Below, piece by piece: positions 10,351 through 21,990 of a stretch of DNA of 64,000 bases (positions are counted from its first letter, which is position 1; every line of letters starts with the position of its first letter). The notes beneath the pieces are model-generated. The model ran no database searches. It had not been told where the DNA came from and saw nothing but the letters and a program-made list of their open reading frames with translations. The stretch is from Bimuria novae-zelandiae CBS 107.79. Lineage: Eukaryota > Ascomycota > Dothideomycetes > Pleosporales > Didymosphaeriaceae. The position numbers and the translations under genes were made by a program. The stretch covers positions 1 to 64,000 of the forward strand of contig ML976754.1 in assembly GCA_010015655.1 (NCBI GenBank), given 5' to 3'.

Positions 10351-11658
10351 AATGGGCGGCATGCTCGGCTTCTTCATCCGCCAGCTCACGTTCACGCCGT
10401 AGCCACTTCCCTCTGACGTCCGCCTGGATGGAAAAACCGCACTCCTCACCGGCGCAAATGCAGGCCTCGGCCTCGAAGCCGCAAAAGAACTCGCCAGACA
10501 CGGGGCCTCGCGGGTCGTCCTGGGCGTGCGCAACCTCGCGAAAGGCGAGACCGCGAAGCAGGAGATCCTCGCCGAGGCGCCGGGCTACGACGTGATGGTT
10601 TGGGAAGTGGACCAGGAGTCGTGGGCGAGCATGGCGGTTTTTGGAAAGTGCGCGCGCAGGAGCTTGAGAGGTTTGTGATGGGTGAAGCTTCCGGTGAGGC
10701 TGCCAGCCTGCAGGTGGCTTGTTTTCCTTCATTTGTTATGTTTCATATGGCATATGCAGCTTTCCGGAGGAGCGGTGACCCCTGACTGCTGGTATATACG
10801 CGCTCAGCGCTCACCCTTCGTAGATCATGCATACCATCATTTTTCAGCCTCATCTTAGGTTCACAAGGTTGGATATAGCGATTTTGTGCGCGGGGGTGAA
10901 GACTTTGGTGTTTGAGGTGGCGCCGACAGTGCATGAGAGGAATGTGCAGGTTGATTTTCCCTATCTCCTTTTACACCTACATCTGATTGTACACCCTATA
11001 TCATACCTCCATATGATAGGTATAGCATGTGCAATCACGAGGAAGACACTGACCGCAAGCTGGGTAGATCAACCACCTCAGCACCGCCCTCATCTCCCTC
11101 CTCCTGCCCCCCACCCACCCACACTACCACCCTCACGCAAACCCCCTCGTGCCTCACAATCGTCGCCTCAGAAGTTCACTTCTGGATCCCCTTCTCCGAG
11201 CGCCACGCCCCGTCTCTATTCGCCCGCCTCGACGACCCCGACGCCTTCAAAGGCATGCAGCGCTACAACATAAGCAAACTCCTCAACATTCTCTGGATGC
11301 GCGAGCTCAGCGCCCGCCTTGCTGGCGACGCCACCGTCGTTAACGCTGTGAACCCCGGCTTGTGCGCGAGCGCGCTGCATCGAACTGATCCGACGCCGGG
11401 ATTGGATTTGTTGAATCGAATTTTTGCGTGGACATCTGCCTAGGGCGGGCATGAGTTAACGTGGACGGCTACAATGTTTGGGGATGCCAATGGGGCGTAT
11501 GTTTCTGAGCAGCATTTGGAGAAGTAAGTGGTTGATGTGCATGGGGGTGAGGGTGGTTGACGTGTGTGTATAGGCCTTCGCCGTTTGTGCTTTCTGAGCA
11601 GACGGCTGCGTTGTTTAAGAGGGAGGTTCCGGGTGTGGATGTTGAGGCTGGGTTGTAG
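10351..11658 (+). pseudogene. Short-chain dehydrogenase/reductase, inactivated
   Basis: Reading from ATG 10351 gives MGGMLGFFIRQLTFTP, then a TAG stop, then a classic SDR start: the NAD(P)-binding motif TGANAGLG sits in LDGKTALLTGANAGLGLEAA. An intron from 10671 to 10867 restores DIAILCAGV. Further on come SEVHFWIPFSERHAPS, a YNISKLLN segment carrying the Tyr-x3-Lys pair, and NAVNPGLCASALHR. A frameshift is needed in the C-rich run near 11100-11120. A second in-frame TAG follows FAWTSA near 11440. An intron at 11526-11573 leads to the natural end VDVEAGL and a stop at 11656-11658. Two nonsense codons plus a frameshift indicate a dead gene, formerly an oxidoreductase. Both stops are TAG, consistent with C-to-T change at CAG. 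Confidence 0.75.
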
Positions 11659-11978
11659 TGCGTTAGAGCTAGGAACGCGGAACTCGGTGAGTGGTTCTGG
11701 GTTCCGTGCTCGTGGGCTTAATTGCTTGCACAGGTCTTCCTTGATGTAGTCTATTTATTTAGGAGCGGCGCAGCCTTTCATGCTTGCAAGCGACTTGCTG
11801 TCCTGGCAAAGACGCGAAATTCGAACGCGTTTAACAGCGGAAAGGAATCAAAGTTAGCGCCCTTACACTTCAACAGCAAACAACTCCAGGGCGTAAATAT
11901 GTTATTTCGAACCTAGCTGCGGCGCGCTCACGCATCCAATACTACCTACCGCTTCTTCGACAAGCCTGTACAACACAT
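11659..11978. other. Intergenic, no feature seen
   Basis: A short gap between the convergent SDR pseudogene and the amino-acid oxidase gene. No coding or RNA signature was recognised. Confidence 0.5.
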
Positions 11979-14271
11979 CTATAAGTGAATCCACCTCCCC
12001 ATCCAAGTCTCCACAATCTGCTTCGCCTCATCCACAAGCCCCATATCAAGCAAAACCTGCGCGGTCCCCCTCACCGCCGAGTCCAGCGCCGAGAAGATCC
12101 ACGCATGCGTGTAGCTCGTATGCTCGCCGATGAACACCGTCTTAAACTCCGTGTTGAAATAAGCGGGCAAATACAGCTCCTGTTGTCCGACATATGGCTT
12201 AGCCCAAGCACCCGCCTGGTGCTCGTCAAACTCCCAGCACTGGCGGTTGAAGTTGCCCGTAAACTGCTCGGCGGCGATTGGGCCGTGGACCTGCACCATG
12301 GCGCGTTGCGTGTAGGCGATGTGGTCGGTCTCGCTGAGCGCGGCGACGGGGCGGGCTAGGGGGCCGGACTGGTAGGATGCTAGGATTACGCCGGGTAGAG
12401 AGGAGTTCACCTTGTACGATGGGTAGCCTAGAGTTGGGATAATAAGTTAGAAACTGTTTTGCGACATGGGGAAAGGAGAGGACCGTAGTCATGTGTACGA
12501 AGGGAGTGGTGGTGGACAAGTACAGATGAAGCAATATCCGGAATCTTCGCAGATGAGCTACGGTAGCGCTCTCGAAGATTCCATATATTGCTAGCATCCA
12601 GAACTTATACCGTGTGACGACTTACACACTGAGCCAATACCAGCAATGTCGACCGAGCCACAACCACCTAGGATTGGTGCCTCTTGGTGTTCCCAAAAGC
12701 GGGTCTTGTAGTGTAGCGCTACTTTACAGACTTGTTGGTAATTCATGTTCTTGATTGCTCTCGTCAAGAGTGAGGAGTACTGCGGGAGCTCCCAAAGCCG
12801 GACTTTGGAGAAAGGAACCGCGACGACGGCATAGTCGTATTCCTCACTCTGCGTCTCCATGGAGAAAGGATCATCGCGCCACGTAAGTGAGATCTTATCA
12901 GTGTCCTTGCTGTACTTCAAGCCGGTGATCTTGCGGCCAAGCGTAAGGCGGTCCTTGATCAGTGGGTAAAAGGCTCGAGGGAGTGATTCCAGGCCCTTGT
13001 CAATAGTTCGCCATGTCGTTGCCGCGAAGTATACCTGGTCATATAAATCGCCCCATACCGGGCCGAGGTCGCTGGATCCAGCGACGACGTCAACCGTGTC
13101 GGCGCTCATGTTAAGATAGTACTTCAAGTACGCAGCCTCGGACCACTGGAACATTCCGTCTTCGACGGCCTGCTTGTGTGCCTTGAAAATGTTCATTGAC
13201 GTGTTGCGGAGCCACTCCGGTGTTACACCGATAAATTTTTCGTACTCTTCTTCTGCAACTTCGGCAGCCTCGGGGTCGGAACCTGCAAGTGCTGGTGCTT
13301 GAAGTGAAGAGTTCGCCTTTATTTGCGCGCTAGATGGTATGCGGCCGTTGGGAAGACGGATTCCATTGGAGCTGGCGGGCGTGTTGGGTGAGCTCTGGTA
13401 CCACGGAATAAAATTGACAGCCAAACTGCTGTCATTGTTTAACTTGTTGAGCGTATCCGCGAGCTGGAATACCATCTTGTGATCTTGAATGTCAAGAGTT
13501 TCGTTGGTATCAGCGTATTTTACGGACACTGGAAACCTCATTGGTCCCATCTCCTATGAAACAATTAGACTGATTCATTACGTTTTACTGGAAAAAACTC
13601 TTTCTCAAGAGCTTTTATGTACTTACTTGGTATTGGTACTCGTCAGGTGTGGTACCATTTAGGTATTTTGTCCGGATACGGCCACCGACGCGTTGGGATG
13701 ATTCCGTAATGTGCCAATCGTGGATGCCTACGGAGTCGAGCAATAAGCTCGTAAGCAAGCCCGCCATACCGCCACCCACGATGGCAATCTTCTTGCTCTT
13801 GGTCTGCGCGACGAAAGACGCATTGTTCTGCTTTGCTTTCATATACGCAACCCCATCGAACCAAGGACCGCTGGTGTCCGCGACTGCTGCAATGTCCTCC
13901 CGCTTGCGTAGATTCCGTCGCACGGTCACGGGACTTGAACGGCCGATGAGCTCTGGGCCGGAGTATGCGTGAAGACATTCTCCATGGACTATATCATCCG
14001 GTACGATCCAGATGAAGCGCTCAGGCCTTTCTGAACGTCTTAAATCCACAGTTCCGAGCTCTTGGTACGCTTGGTGGGCACTCCGCATGCCACAGGGACC
14101 GTACGCAACACGCACGTTACCCTCGAAAGAGTCATCCCCATAACTCACGTGAATGTTTTGTACGGAGTCTGTGAAAACGATTGTCTCCTTGAAGACGATG
14201 ATGTTGGAATGGCTAGTGGACGGATGGGAGGTGGCCAGAGCTGCCAAAGCAGCGCCAACAAAAGCCTTCAT
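11979..14271 (-). CDS. Secreted flavin L-amino-acid oxidase-like protein
   Basis: Members of this FAD-dependent amine oxidase family deaminate L-amino acids to 2-oxo acids, ammonia and hydrogen peroxide. Three exons on the minus strand (14271-13627, 13553-12626, 12427-11979) join in frame to 673 residues. Introns run 13626-13554 and 12625-12428, both with GTAAGT donors and TAG acceptors. Residues 1-22 form a short hydrophobic secretion signal. The dinucleotide-binding motif IAIVGGGMAGLL is at about 163-174, and the second FAD motif SSQRVGGRIRT is at 191-201, followed by EYQYQEMGPMRFP across the first splice. The C-terminal FAD contact GEHTSYTHAWIFSALDSAVR is intact. Many Asn-x-Ser/Thr sites fit an exported glycoprotein. 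Length and motifs match fungal L-amino-acid oxidases; the substrate is inferred from family only. Confidence 0.85.
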
Positions 14272-15625
14272 CTTGGCCCAGAAGCAATGAGCGTATAAGG
14301 CTGTCAGGTGCTAGAGATTGCGATAGAATGATGTACAATTGCGCCATCTTCCCAGCTCTTTAAATACCTATTCAATACCCTACGCTTCTTATCGTCTATT
14401 GATCAGTACCATGATACCTGGACGGTATCTGTTACGCAGCATCGACATGTTCTCACGCTGTAAGAGCATTATCGATCCTCAGTGAGATAAGCTAAGTAAG
14501 AGTCTCGAGCACGTTGACAAATGGACCAGCGAAACCTTCTCATTCTATCCGAATCCAGGCCAAAACGGTGTGCCATCCAATGCGCCCTACTGTACGCTCA
14601 GCGCCTGCGGCGACTAACGGACCGGAGCGAGGAACTCGTCCAACGGCCATCGATATCGAGCAAGCCATCAAAAATGGGGGACGAACCAAATTTTCAGTCA
14701 GATAGGATTAGGGCGCGGGTAGTAACTGATCGGCCGAGCAGATCCTTGCAAGCAGTGAAGGATTTGGCGTTGTCGGAGGTTTTTTAAGACAGATAGATAA
14801 TCTGATATGGTTCCCTCGGCGGTGGCACCGAGCCAGGTTGCCGTCACGACTGGTCGCAACGACACAGGAAGACAGGACCGTATGTTTGGATCTTTTGAAT
14901 CACGGGCGGCAGTCTGGTAGCGGGCCGAACCCTTATGCCACGTGCGCCCAGACGTCAATTTGTTTGTAACCAGGGAAGGCCAAACGTAGGAGCAGGACCC
15001 GAGATGCGGAATGTAGAGGTGCAAGGAGACGTGGCCCTCCCACGCCGAACCGAACCATCTGTCGGTGTTAAAAGTGGCCCACTAAACCGAAAGAAGCCAT
15101 AGGTTCACATCAGATACACTAAGTCCTTATCAACCGAGCATTTCCAGACCTATACTGTTCAAGCCCACCCTCTCCTCCTTCCGCATTTGTACTGTGTGAC
15201 GTAAAAAAATTATGAGTGGCCTCCATTTTTCTTTACTCCGGCGGCACAGTTCGACTCCGCTTGAAACTCCAGCTTGAGCCGAACATCACCGAACACACCG
15301 AACCTTGGAATACACCGTCTCAGCGAAGCTACAAACCAAGGCTGGCACCTACATATCACACAAAGTATTTCAAGATCTCAGCCACAGGTGAGGACGAGGT
15401 CATCTGGCATAGCGATACGGATTGTAGCGAAGATGTAAGAGCAGGTTCTCAGGCTGTTGCTATTTACAAACCCTAGAACCATTAGTGGAGTTAGTAAGGT
15501 GATTGCCATGAGATTGACCTTCCATATTGGCAACTGGTGAGCGATATCAAAACAAGAAACGAATAAGGAGCAAAGACGGCCGGAGCGAATAGAAGAAGAC
15601 AATATATGGCTCCATGTAACTATAT
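14272..15625. other. Intergenic, about 1.35 kb, no gene recognised
   Basis: This region holds the upstream part of the amino-acid oxidase gene and the 3' side of the lectin gene. Small open frames are present, but none looks conserved. No inverted repeats or tRNA-like folds were noticed. Confidence 0.5.
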
Positions 15626-16723
15626 CTACACGAACTCCAGACATCCATCCTTGTTTCCAATTCTCTCATCCAACACAATCGAACTCGTTACCCATTCCCC
15701 GTTCCTCAGGAGCTCAGCCTCAAGTGTTTGTCCGCCATCCACCAGCCGGACGTTTCGTGCGGAAGCACCAAAGTTCCCACCGTTACCGGAATTGCGCCCA
15801 CCGCCGGGCACTTCCAAACGCTGACCCGGGTAGATCATATCGGCATTCTGGATTCCATTGTGTCGCGCGAGCTCGTCGAATGAACAGTTGTGACGGGCAG
15901 CAACGGCACGCAAAGTATCGCCAGGCTGCACAGTGATATCTGAGGAACCGCCTGACGACTGTCCAGTCGACCATCGGAAGCTACCATTATCGTTCTCCAA
16001 GATGCGGTTCAAAGAAAGGGTGCTCCATTGGAAGGATCCGTCCATACGGCGGCACTGCGCATGCAGATTGAATTCGCCGTGCGTGTCGAGTCGTATATCC
16101 TGAGATGATCCGGTGAACCCGCCGGCAAAATGGCCCTCGCGCGGACGGTCATGATGCCCTCCCTGATGGTGCTTGTCGTCCTTCTTGTGCTTCTTCTCTT
16201 CATCTTCTTTCTTCTTTTTATCGTCGTGGCTGTCTTTCCAGTGCGACACGCCGTCTTGCAGGACGTGACCGGTCAGAGCACCTCCAAGGGCACCGACGAG
16301 ACCTGAAGTCTTCTTGTGGCCTGTTGCAGGGCCAGCAAGCTTGTATGCGCCGAGACCACCTACTGCGGCGCCGGCAACCGCACCCATCACTCCTCGCGAG
16401 CTCTCCTGGCTGTCATTGGGATTGCCTTTGCTTCCGTAGCTTTGATTGCCGTAGTCCTGATTGGCGCCATATCCATGATCTTGGTTGTCGCGCTGGCCGT
16501 AGGGAGAGCCTGATGGTGGAGGTGGATTGTAGCCACCATGTTGTGGCTGTTGTTGGCCATACTGCGGGCCGTACTGTTGGTATTGAGGAGGTGGTTGATT
16601 GTGGTTTCCCCCGTGCTGCTGACCCTGCGAGTAATACTCGTTTGCCAGACCGTGCCGATTATCTTGCTGGCCCCCATGCTGGTAGCCACTCTGTTGCTGT
16701 TGGTAGCCGTTGCTGTTGTACAT
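15626..16723 (-). CDS. CVNH-LysM lectin with Gln/Gly-rich N-terminus
   Basis: A single-exon protein of 365 residues starting at ATG 16723. Residues 1-100 are rich in Gln, Gly, Tyr and Asn. Residues 110-153 form glycine-zipper-like segments (GAVAGAAVGGLGAY and GLVGALGGALTG). Residues 163-192 are Lys/His/Asp-rich. A cyanovirin-N homology (CVNH) domain then appears in two halves, about 200-252 (GSSQDIRLDTHGEFNLHAQC) and about 317-365 (ARNVRLVDGGQTLEAELL). A LysM domain (263-305, ITVQPGDTLRAVAARHN) is inserted between them. This is the arrangement of type III CVNH-LysM lectins in fungi, which bind mannose-type and chitin-type glycans. No signal peptide is visible, so the protein is probably cytosolic or released unconventionally. 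The first half lacks nothing obvious for folding; ligand specificity is unknown. Confidence 0.88.
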   Translation of the reverse strand: MYNSNGYQQQQSGYQHGGQQDNRHGLANEYYSQGQQHGGNHNQPPPQYQQYGPQYGQQQPQHGGYNPPPPSGSPYGQRDNQDHGYGANQDYGNQSYGSKGNPNDSQESSRGVMGAVAGAAVGGLGAYKLAGPATGHKKTSGLVGALGGALTGHVLQDGVSHWKDSHDDKKKKEDEEKKHKKDDKHHQGGHHDRPREGHFAGGFTGSSQDIRLDTHGEFNLHAQCRRMDGSFQWSTLSLNRILENDNGSFRWSTGQSSGGSSDITVQPGDTLRAVAARHNCSFDELARHNGIQNADMIYPGQRLEVPGGGRNSGNGGNFGASARNVRLVDGGQTLEAELLRNGEWVTSSIVLDERIGNKDGCLEFV

Positions 16724-17141
16724 GATTGTCGCGCAGTCTCGGTGTGTACGTAATTGATCAAGATGTTGCAGTGGGAGCTCTATATGATTTCAGCCTCAGC
16801 TTCCAAGGGCTCTTATATACATTGTCCAGCCCCGGTAAGGACTACCCGGCCAGGACGTTGTGGCTCTGTGAAGGCGCAGCAACGGGTTTAGCCAGTCATA
16901 ACCCAGCTAGCGGACCCACATTTTAGACACCGCCACGTTGACTGACGCAACACCACGGTTGGGATAAGCTGGCAAGCCGGCTGCCAGAGTCGTCCTCAGT
17001 CCAATCAATGTGCACAATGGCTGCGTTCAATGTTTTGAATCGATCATGCCTTTGCGATCAGTGCTACGGAAAAGACGGCTCCGAGGTGTGTACGTCTTTC
17101 TGGATGCATATTTCGGCCCGAACTGACACTGGAGTCGCAGG
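16724..17141. other. Upstream region of the CVNH-LysM gene
   Basis: GC-balanced sequence between the lectin ATG and the first pogo element. No gene recognised. It presumably carries the lectin promoter. Confidence 0.45.
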
Positions 17142-17143
17142 TA

Positions 17144-19251
17144 CCGTAGCTTGGCAGCTCGTGCAACACGTCAACTCATGCAACACACCAACTTTGACAC
17201 GCCGCATCTCCACCAATATAGATCCAATTAAGGCCGCAATTACAGCAATCGACTTGTAAAAACCAGGAGAATCTTTCTTATATAGAGAAATAGCAAAAGA
17301 GTATAGTGTTATAGTGTCTACGTTAACGCGCTAGCATTAACGCGTCACGTAAACGCGTGTAGATAGGATTAAATAATAATATAATTTTAGCTACTAATAA
17401 GAGGTAAAGCTTCTAAATTATATTAAACACCTTACTAAACGCGGCCTTTTTTTTATATAATAAATAATATAAAACTTTATTTTATTACTACTAGAAAGTA
17501 GGTCTTAATATTATAAGTTAATTACTTTATAAAGCGTAACTCTATATTCTTAATATCTTAATAGATAGCTAATATTAATAGTAATTACTATAAAACTAAT
17601 TCTCTAGCTAAATATAAGTACTACTTTAGCCTTATATAGCATAAGATTTAAGAGTATTTAATTAAGGCACGGCATACGTATAATATAAATAAGAAAGGCT
17701 GCCTACTTGGTATTACCTCCCGCACAAAGAGGATCTTTAGTAGACCTCTATATTAGAGCGAGGCTATGAGGCAAGCAATATAGGATGGCAGCCATAAGTG
17801 GATATTAATTATAGTCTATATATGCGCTAATAGATCTGCCTTAGATCTAGCCCTTATCTATATAGCCGCCTCTATAAACATATAATTAAGTTAGATAGAG
17901 GACCTTAATCCCTAACACTATTATATCTTTATCACGGCATCTAAATCTAGCTAAAGTAATAATTAGATTAGCCTAATATAGCTATAGCAAGTATTTAATT
18001 AGCTTATAAAGCTAAAGACAAGGTAATCGTATTAACTATTAATTTTTAATAGCTATAGATTTTATATTACTATAGATTTTATTAACTACTATAATTATAA
18101 TAAGATCCTACTAGCTATATTTCCCTTTTATTTAATGTATACTTTGCAGTCTCTAGATATTTATATATTTAAGCCTCTATTAATAGCATATTTAAATAAG
18201 CTATTAGCCTTCCTATCTAATAGCTTAAGACTAGCCTTAATTACTAAGAGAGACTTCTTCTAGTTATTCTAGTAGGTATAAATTAATATAATAAATAAGT
18301 AATTAATTCTTTACGCTTTTAAAACTATAGGTATCTCTCTTTTAAATCTAATAATTATCCTTAATAGATTTAATTAGCCTAAGATATCTAATCTATAATT
18401 ACGTAAGAGCTTAATCTAAGTACTTAGTATATTAAATTAAAGAAAGATTAATTAGCTGCTTAAGGCTATTATTAATATAGGGGAGAGCGATAAGGCTAAA
18501 AAGCTAAGCTATATAGTATACTATATTATTACTTAAAAATAGCTCTTAAAGTATAAAAATAAAGGTCTATAAAAGGCCTTAATAATAATAAAAAACGCGT
18601 AAAGTAAGGCAAGCCTTTACTTCTTAATTAGCTAAATAAGGATAATAATAGAGTAGTATTTTAGTTACTTTATAGCGTATAGCGGGCCCGCGATTATTAT
18701 CACTAAAAAATATAAAAAAGTAATAAATATAGTTTTAAAAAAGTAAGTAAGTAGATGCGCGTTAGGCTAGCTAATAGCTTAAGAAAAAGCTACTTTATAA
18801 AAAGTGTATTACTTAATTAGCTACTAAAGATACGCGCATAAAGTAGAAGGCTAATAAAGCTATAAAATAGTACGTAAAGTAATAGGCCTATAAGGCATAA
18901 AAATAACTCTAATAAAATATTAAGATATCTTAATTAGCTATTAAGAAGATCTTTAGGCCTTATAATAAGGCTATTAAGCTTATACAGCCCTAAGGTAAGG
19001 CTATAGATGTTAATAAGACTATATTAGCTATATTAGCTCTATTAACGCGCTAAGGCCGTATTATTAAAATACTAAGTAAATATAAATAATTTAATTAGAT
19101 AGCATTTATCTACAAGCCTTGAAGACCTTAACACTAGAAAATTTTATAATAATATTAATTATACGCGTCTCTATAGCCTTATATTATTAGCCAAGCAATC
19201 GCGTCGGGGGGTTGCATGAGTTGACGTGTTGCACGAGTTCCCAAGCTACGG
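17144..19251 (+). mobile_element. Fot1/pogo-type element 1, heavily RIP-mutated
   Basis: The element is flanked by TA (17142-17143 and 19252-19253) and has inverted termini beginning CCGTAGCTTGG, about 42 bp long with two mismatches near the outside. Two boxes CTCGTGCAAC and CTCATGCAAC start at 17158 and 17175, 17 bp apart. A transposase start is visible: DPIKAAITAID follows an ATA at 17218 where ATG is expected, and further stops break the frame. The interior is very AT-rich with almost no intact codons. Size (2.1 kb), TA target and the N-terminal HTH-like segment fit the Fot1/pogo branch of Tc1-mariner. The copy is dead. Confidence 0.85.
17218..19130 (+). pseudogene. pogo transposase remnant of element 1
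   Basis: The remnant begins DPIKAAITAIDL, then a stop, then KPGESFLYREIAKEYSV, which parallels the N-terminus of the transposase in the element at 26.9 kb (DPIEAAIIAIDSREPGETFS). The expected start codon has become ATA, a G-to-A change. Downstream the frame is destroyed by TA-rich substitutions and the catalytic DDE region is no longer readable by eye, so the right limit is approximate. Confidence 0.6.
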
Positions 19252-19253
19252 TA

Positions 19254-21488
19254 CCGTGTCCGTGCGCGTGATGCGCCCATTTGCGTGATGCGCCACCCCT
19301 GAAAAATCACTTAATCTTCGCAACCTCATAACTCAATTAATATATATTAAATTAATAAGGCAATTAAAGAAATTAAATCCCTAAAACTAGGTAAAACTTT
19401 CTTCTATTAAGAAATTATAAAAAAAAATATAGTACTATACGCTTAACGTTAACGCGCAGGCATAAGACTATTATAGTACTATAGTACTATATAATACTAA
19501 GATCTTTAACTAGTAAAAGCTTACTTTATAATAAGAGCTAGAACTTATAGCTTATTATTTAGTACTTATAAGGGAGATAGTATAAAATTTCGCGTTAGCT
19601 CTTATAAAGGAGCTAGTAAGTAAGAGCTAGTAAGTAAGAGCTAGGTTACCTAATTTCTTAATTATTATAATATCTTAATTACTACTTACTAAAGTACTAA
19701 AATAGATCGCCATCGCTACTAAGTTAATTAAAAAGATAAATATTAATTATTTTTTTAACTTCTGGCTAAGATTATTAAGAAATATAATATAGAGTCTTAT
19801 TATATGTATAATATAAATACGAAAAGCTTCCTTATTAGGGTAATTAGCAAAGCAAAAAGATCTTTAGTAAAGCTATATAAGATTAAAAGAAAGTTAAAGT
19901 AGCTCTTTAAAATTATAATAAAAAGTAGATAACGTTATAAGCGTGTATTTATAGTAATAAATTAGCTTTTCTTATAACCCTAATTTTTACTTTTATAACT
20001 TTAGGTCTGTAAGCCTCTTAGGTAGAAGGAATATAAGCTAGAAAATACTAAGTCTATATTAGCTTATCTTCCTTAAGATAAACTAATAATAATATTAGCC
20101 TAGCTTAGGTTAAGCAAGTGTTTAATTGCTATACTAAAGAGAAATTATATAAATCCTATTAGCTATTAATCCTAGACAGCTACAGATCTTATATTACTAT
20201 AAATTTTATTAAGTACTATAACTAGAATTAAATTTACTTTTTTATATTTCCCCCTCACGCAACACACACGTTATAGCTATTAGTCCTCGACAGCTATAGA
20301 TCTTATATTACTATAAATTTTATTAAGTACTATAACTAGAATTAAATTTACTTTTTTATATTTCCCCCTCACGCAACCCACACGTTATAGCTACTAAGTA
20401 TACTAATATTTAAGCCTTTTTTATTAGCCTACTTAAAAACTTTTATAAAATATCTTTATAACGCCTAAGGCCTACTATTAATTAAAAAGAAGTCTTCTTC
20501 TTACTATTTTAATAAGCGTAAACTAGATTATTTAAAAAAGAAATAATATTAAGGTCCTTTAAAGTTACTAAAATACTATCTCTTAACCTAAAGGTAATCC
20601 TTAAAAGGTTTAAGAAATTAATACTAAAGTAAAATAAAAAAGGAAATCTAGCTTATTCTTTAATAAAAAAATTAGCTTAAACTATGGAGCCTAATACGCT
20701 CTAAAGCAAAGGACTAAAGTAGTAAAGAGGCTTAAAAGCTAAGCTGTTTACTCCACCATATATCTATCTAAAATAAGCTACTCTACACTGAAGTACAAGG
20801 CCTGTTAAAGGCTCTGCTTTCTAAGAAGAAACACCAGAAGAAAAGCAAGTCTCTAGACCTGTAACAACGTAAGAAGTACCACGGGGGGGCTATATACTAG
20901 TCTCCTTCTAAAGTCAGGGAGGCTTAGTTCCGTGTAAGAATTAAAAAATAAGAAGAATAAGAGAAATAACTCTAAAAATTAAAAGAAAGTTATAAAAAGT
21001 AGCTAATAAGCTAAGTAAGCTAAAAGAGGTTTAAAAAAAAGCGTATATTAAAAGCTTAGTAAGAAAAGGAGAGAGAGAGAATTAATACTAAAAAATAGGC
21101 TAAACACTAGCATAAGAAAATAGAGAAAGAAAACTCTAAAAAGGCTGTATAAATATCCTAAAAGGGAAAGAGGAAGGCTTTAAAGCCTCCTGCAAAGAGG
21201 CAGAAGAAATAAGCTCGTGTTAAGGTTGCTATAGAGGCAGAGGGTAAGGCTCTAGATGCTCCAGCACGCGATCCTTTACTTGTAAGAACTTCCTAGAGTG
21301 GCAGGAACATTAAACTCTTATAAAAATTTAAGTAGTATATCTTTTTTACAGTAGTTTATTTAGTATTTTAATAAACTATTAGAATAATTAAGCTATTATT
21401 AATAGCTCTGTAACTCGATTTCTGCAACTCGGTGATTTAGTGAGGGCGACGCATCACGCGAATGGGCGCATCACGCGTACGGCCACGG
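19254..21488 (+). mobile_element. Fot1/pogo-type element 2, abutting element 1
   Basis: This element starts two bases after element 1 ends, sharing the TA at 19252-19253, and is closed by TA at 21489-21490. The inverted termini start CCGTGTCCGTGCGCGTGATG on the left and CCGTGGCCGTACGCGTGATG on the right. Each contains the 12-bp box GCGTGATGCGCC twice or nearly so (left copies at 19266 and 19283, 17 bp apart). Downstream the plus strand shows INKAIKEIKSLKLGKTFFYQ, a degraded HTH start like that of the other pogo elements here. The interior is AT-rich from RIP-like mutation, with one less affected patch near 20680-21310. Confidence 0.82.
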
Positions 21489-21490
21489 TA

Positions 21491-21990
21491 AATCAATTCA
21501 CCGCCTGGTGAGAAATTTTTCGTATGAATTAAGTTCCAGAGATAAGTAAAGTGCCAAGTGGAAAAAGTCATGAGCCGAGTGAAGTAGTCAACCCTCCGAA
21601 GGTCATCGAAACTCTCGTGCTCACTCAAGACTACTTCCTCCAGCTTATAAAAAGGCACGTGCACTGCCAGAAGTCAACAGAAGCGCCCGGTCAGAAACCC
21701 TTAATCTAGCGGGGAATCCCGCATAAGGATTTTTGCCTAGAGCTATCGAAACTTGCGGTATATGGTTGAGATAACACTGGTGCAATCTCACTGACCTTCT
21801 GTGCTTTGTTCTGGGAACAATTGAACTGCATGCTGACTCCGTTCCCTCACCGCGTACTGGTAAAGATTGTGCGTGAAGCTTGTGTATTGGATCAGTTCGA
21901 TTGAACAAAGTTCCGAGGTTCTTATGGTACGGCGTAGTGTTAGAAAGTTCTGCTACTTCGTTCGTACAGTTTGGGTCCATACCAGAAATA
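21491..21990. other. Intergenic, 3' side of the regulator gene
   Basis: GC-balanced host sequence between pogo element 2 and the stop codon of the regulator gene. Two short open frames here do not resemble known proteins. Confidence 0.45.

Noticed and set aside
10600..14000. A biosynthetic gene cluster (SDR, oxidase, lectin, regulator, MFS)
   Set aside because: No synthase core gene is present, the SDR is dead, strands are mixed and a transposon pair separates the genes.
17260..21400. A centromere or other specialised AT-rich chromatin region
   Set aside because: The AT-rich stretch coincides with two bounded pogo elements and shows RIP-type codon damage, so mutation of repeats is sufficient.
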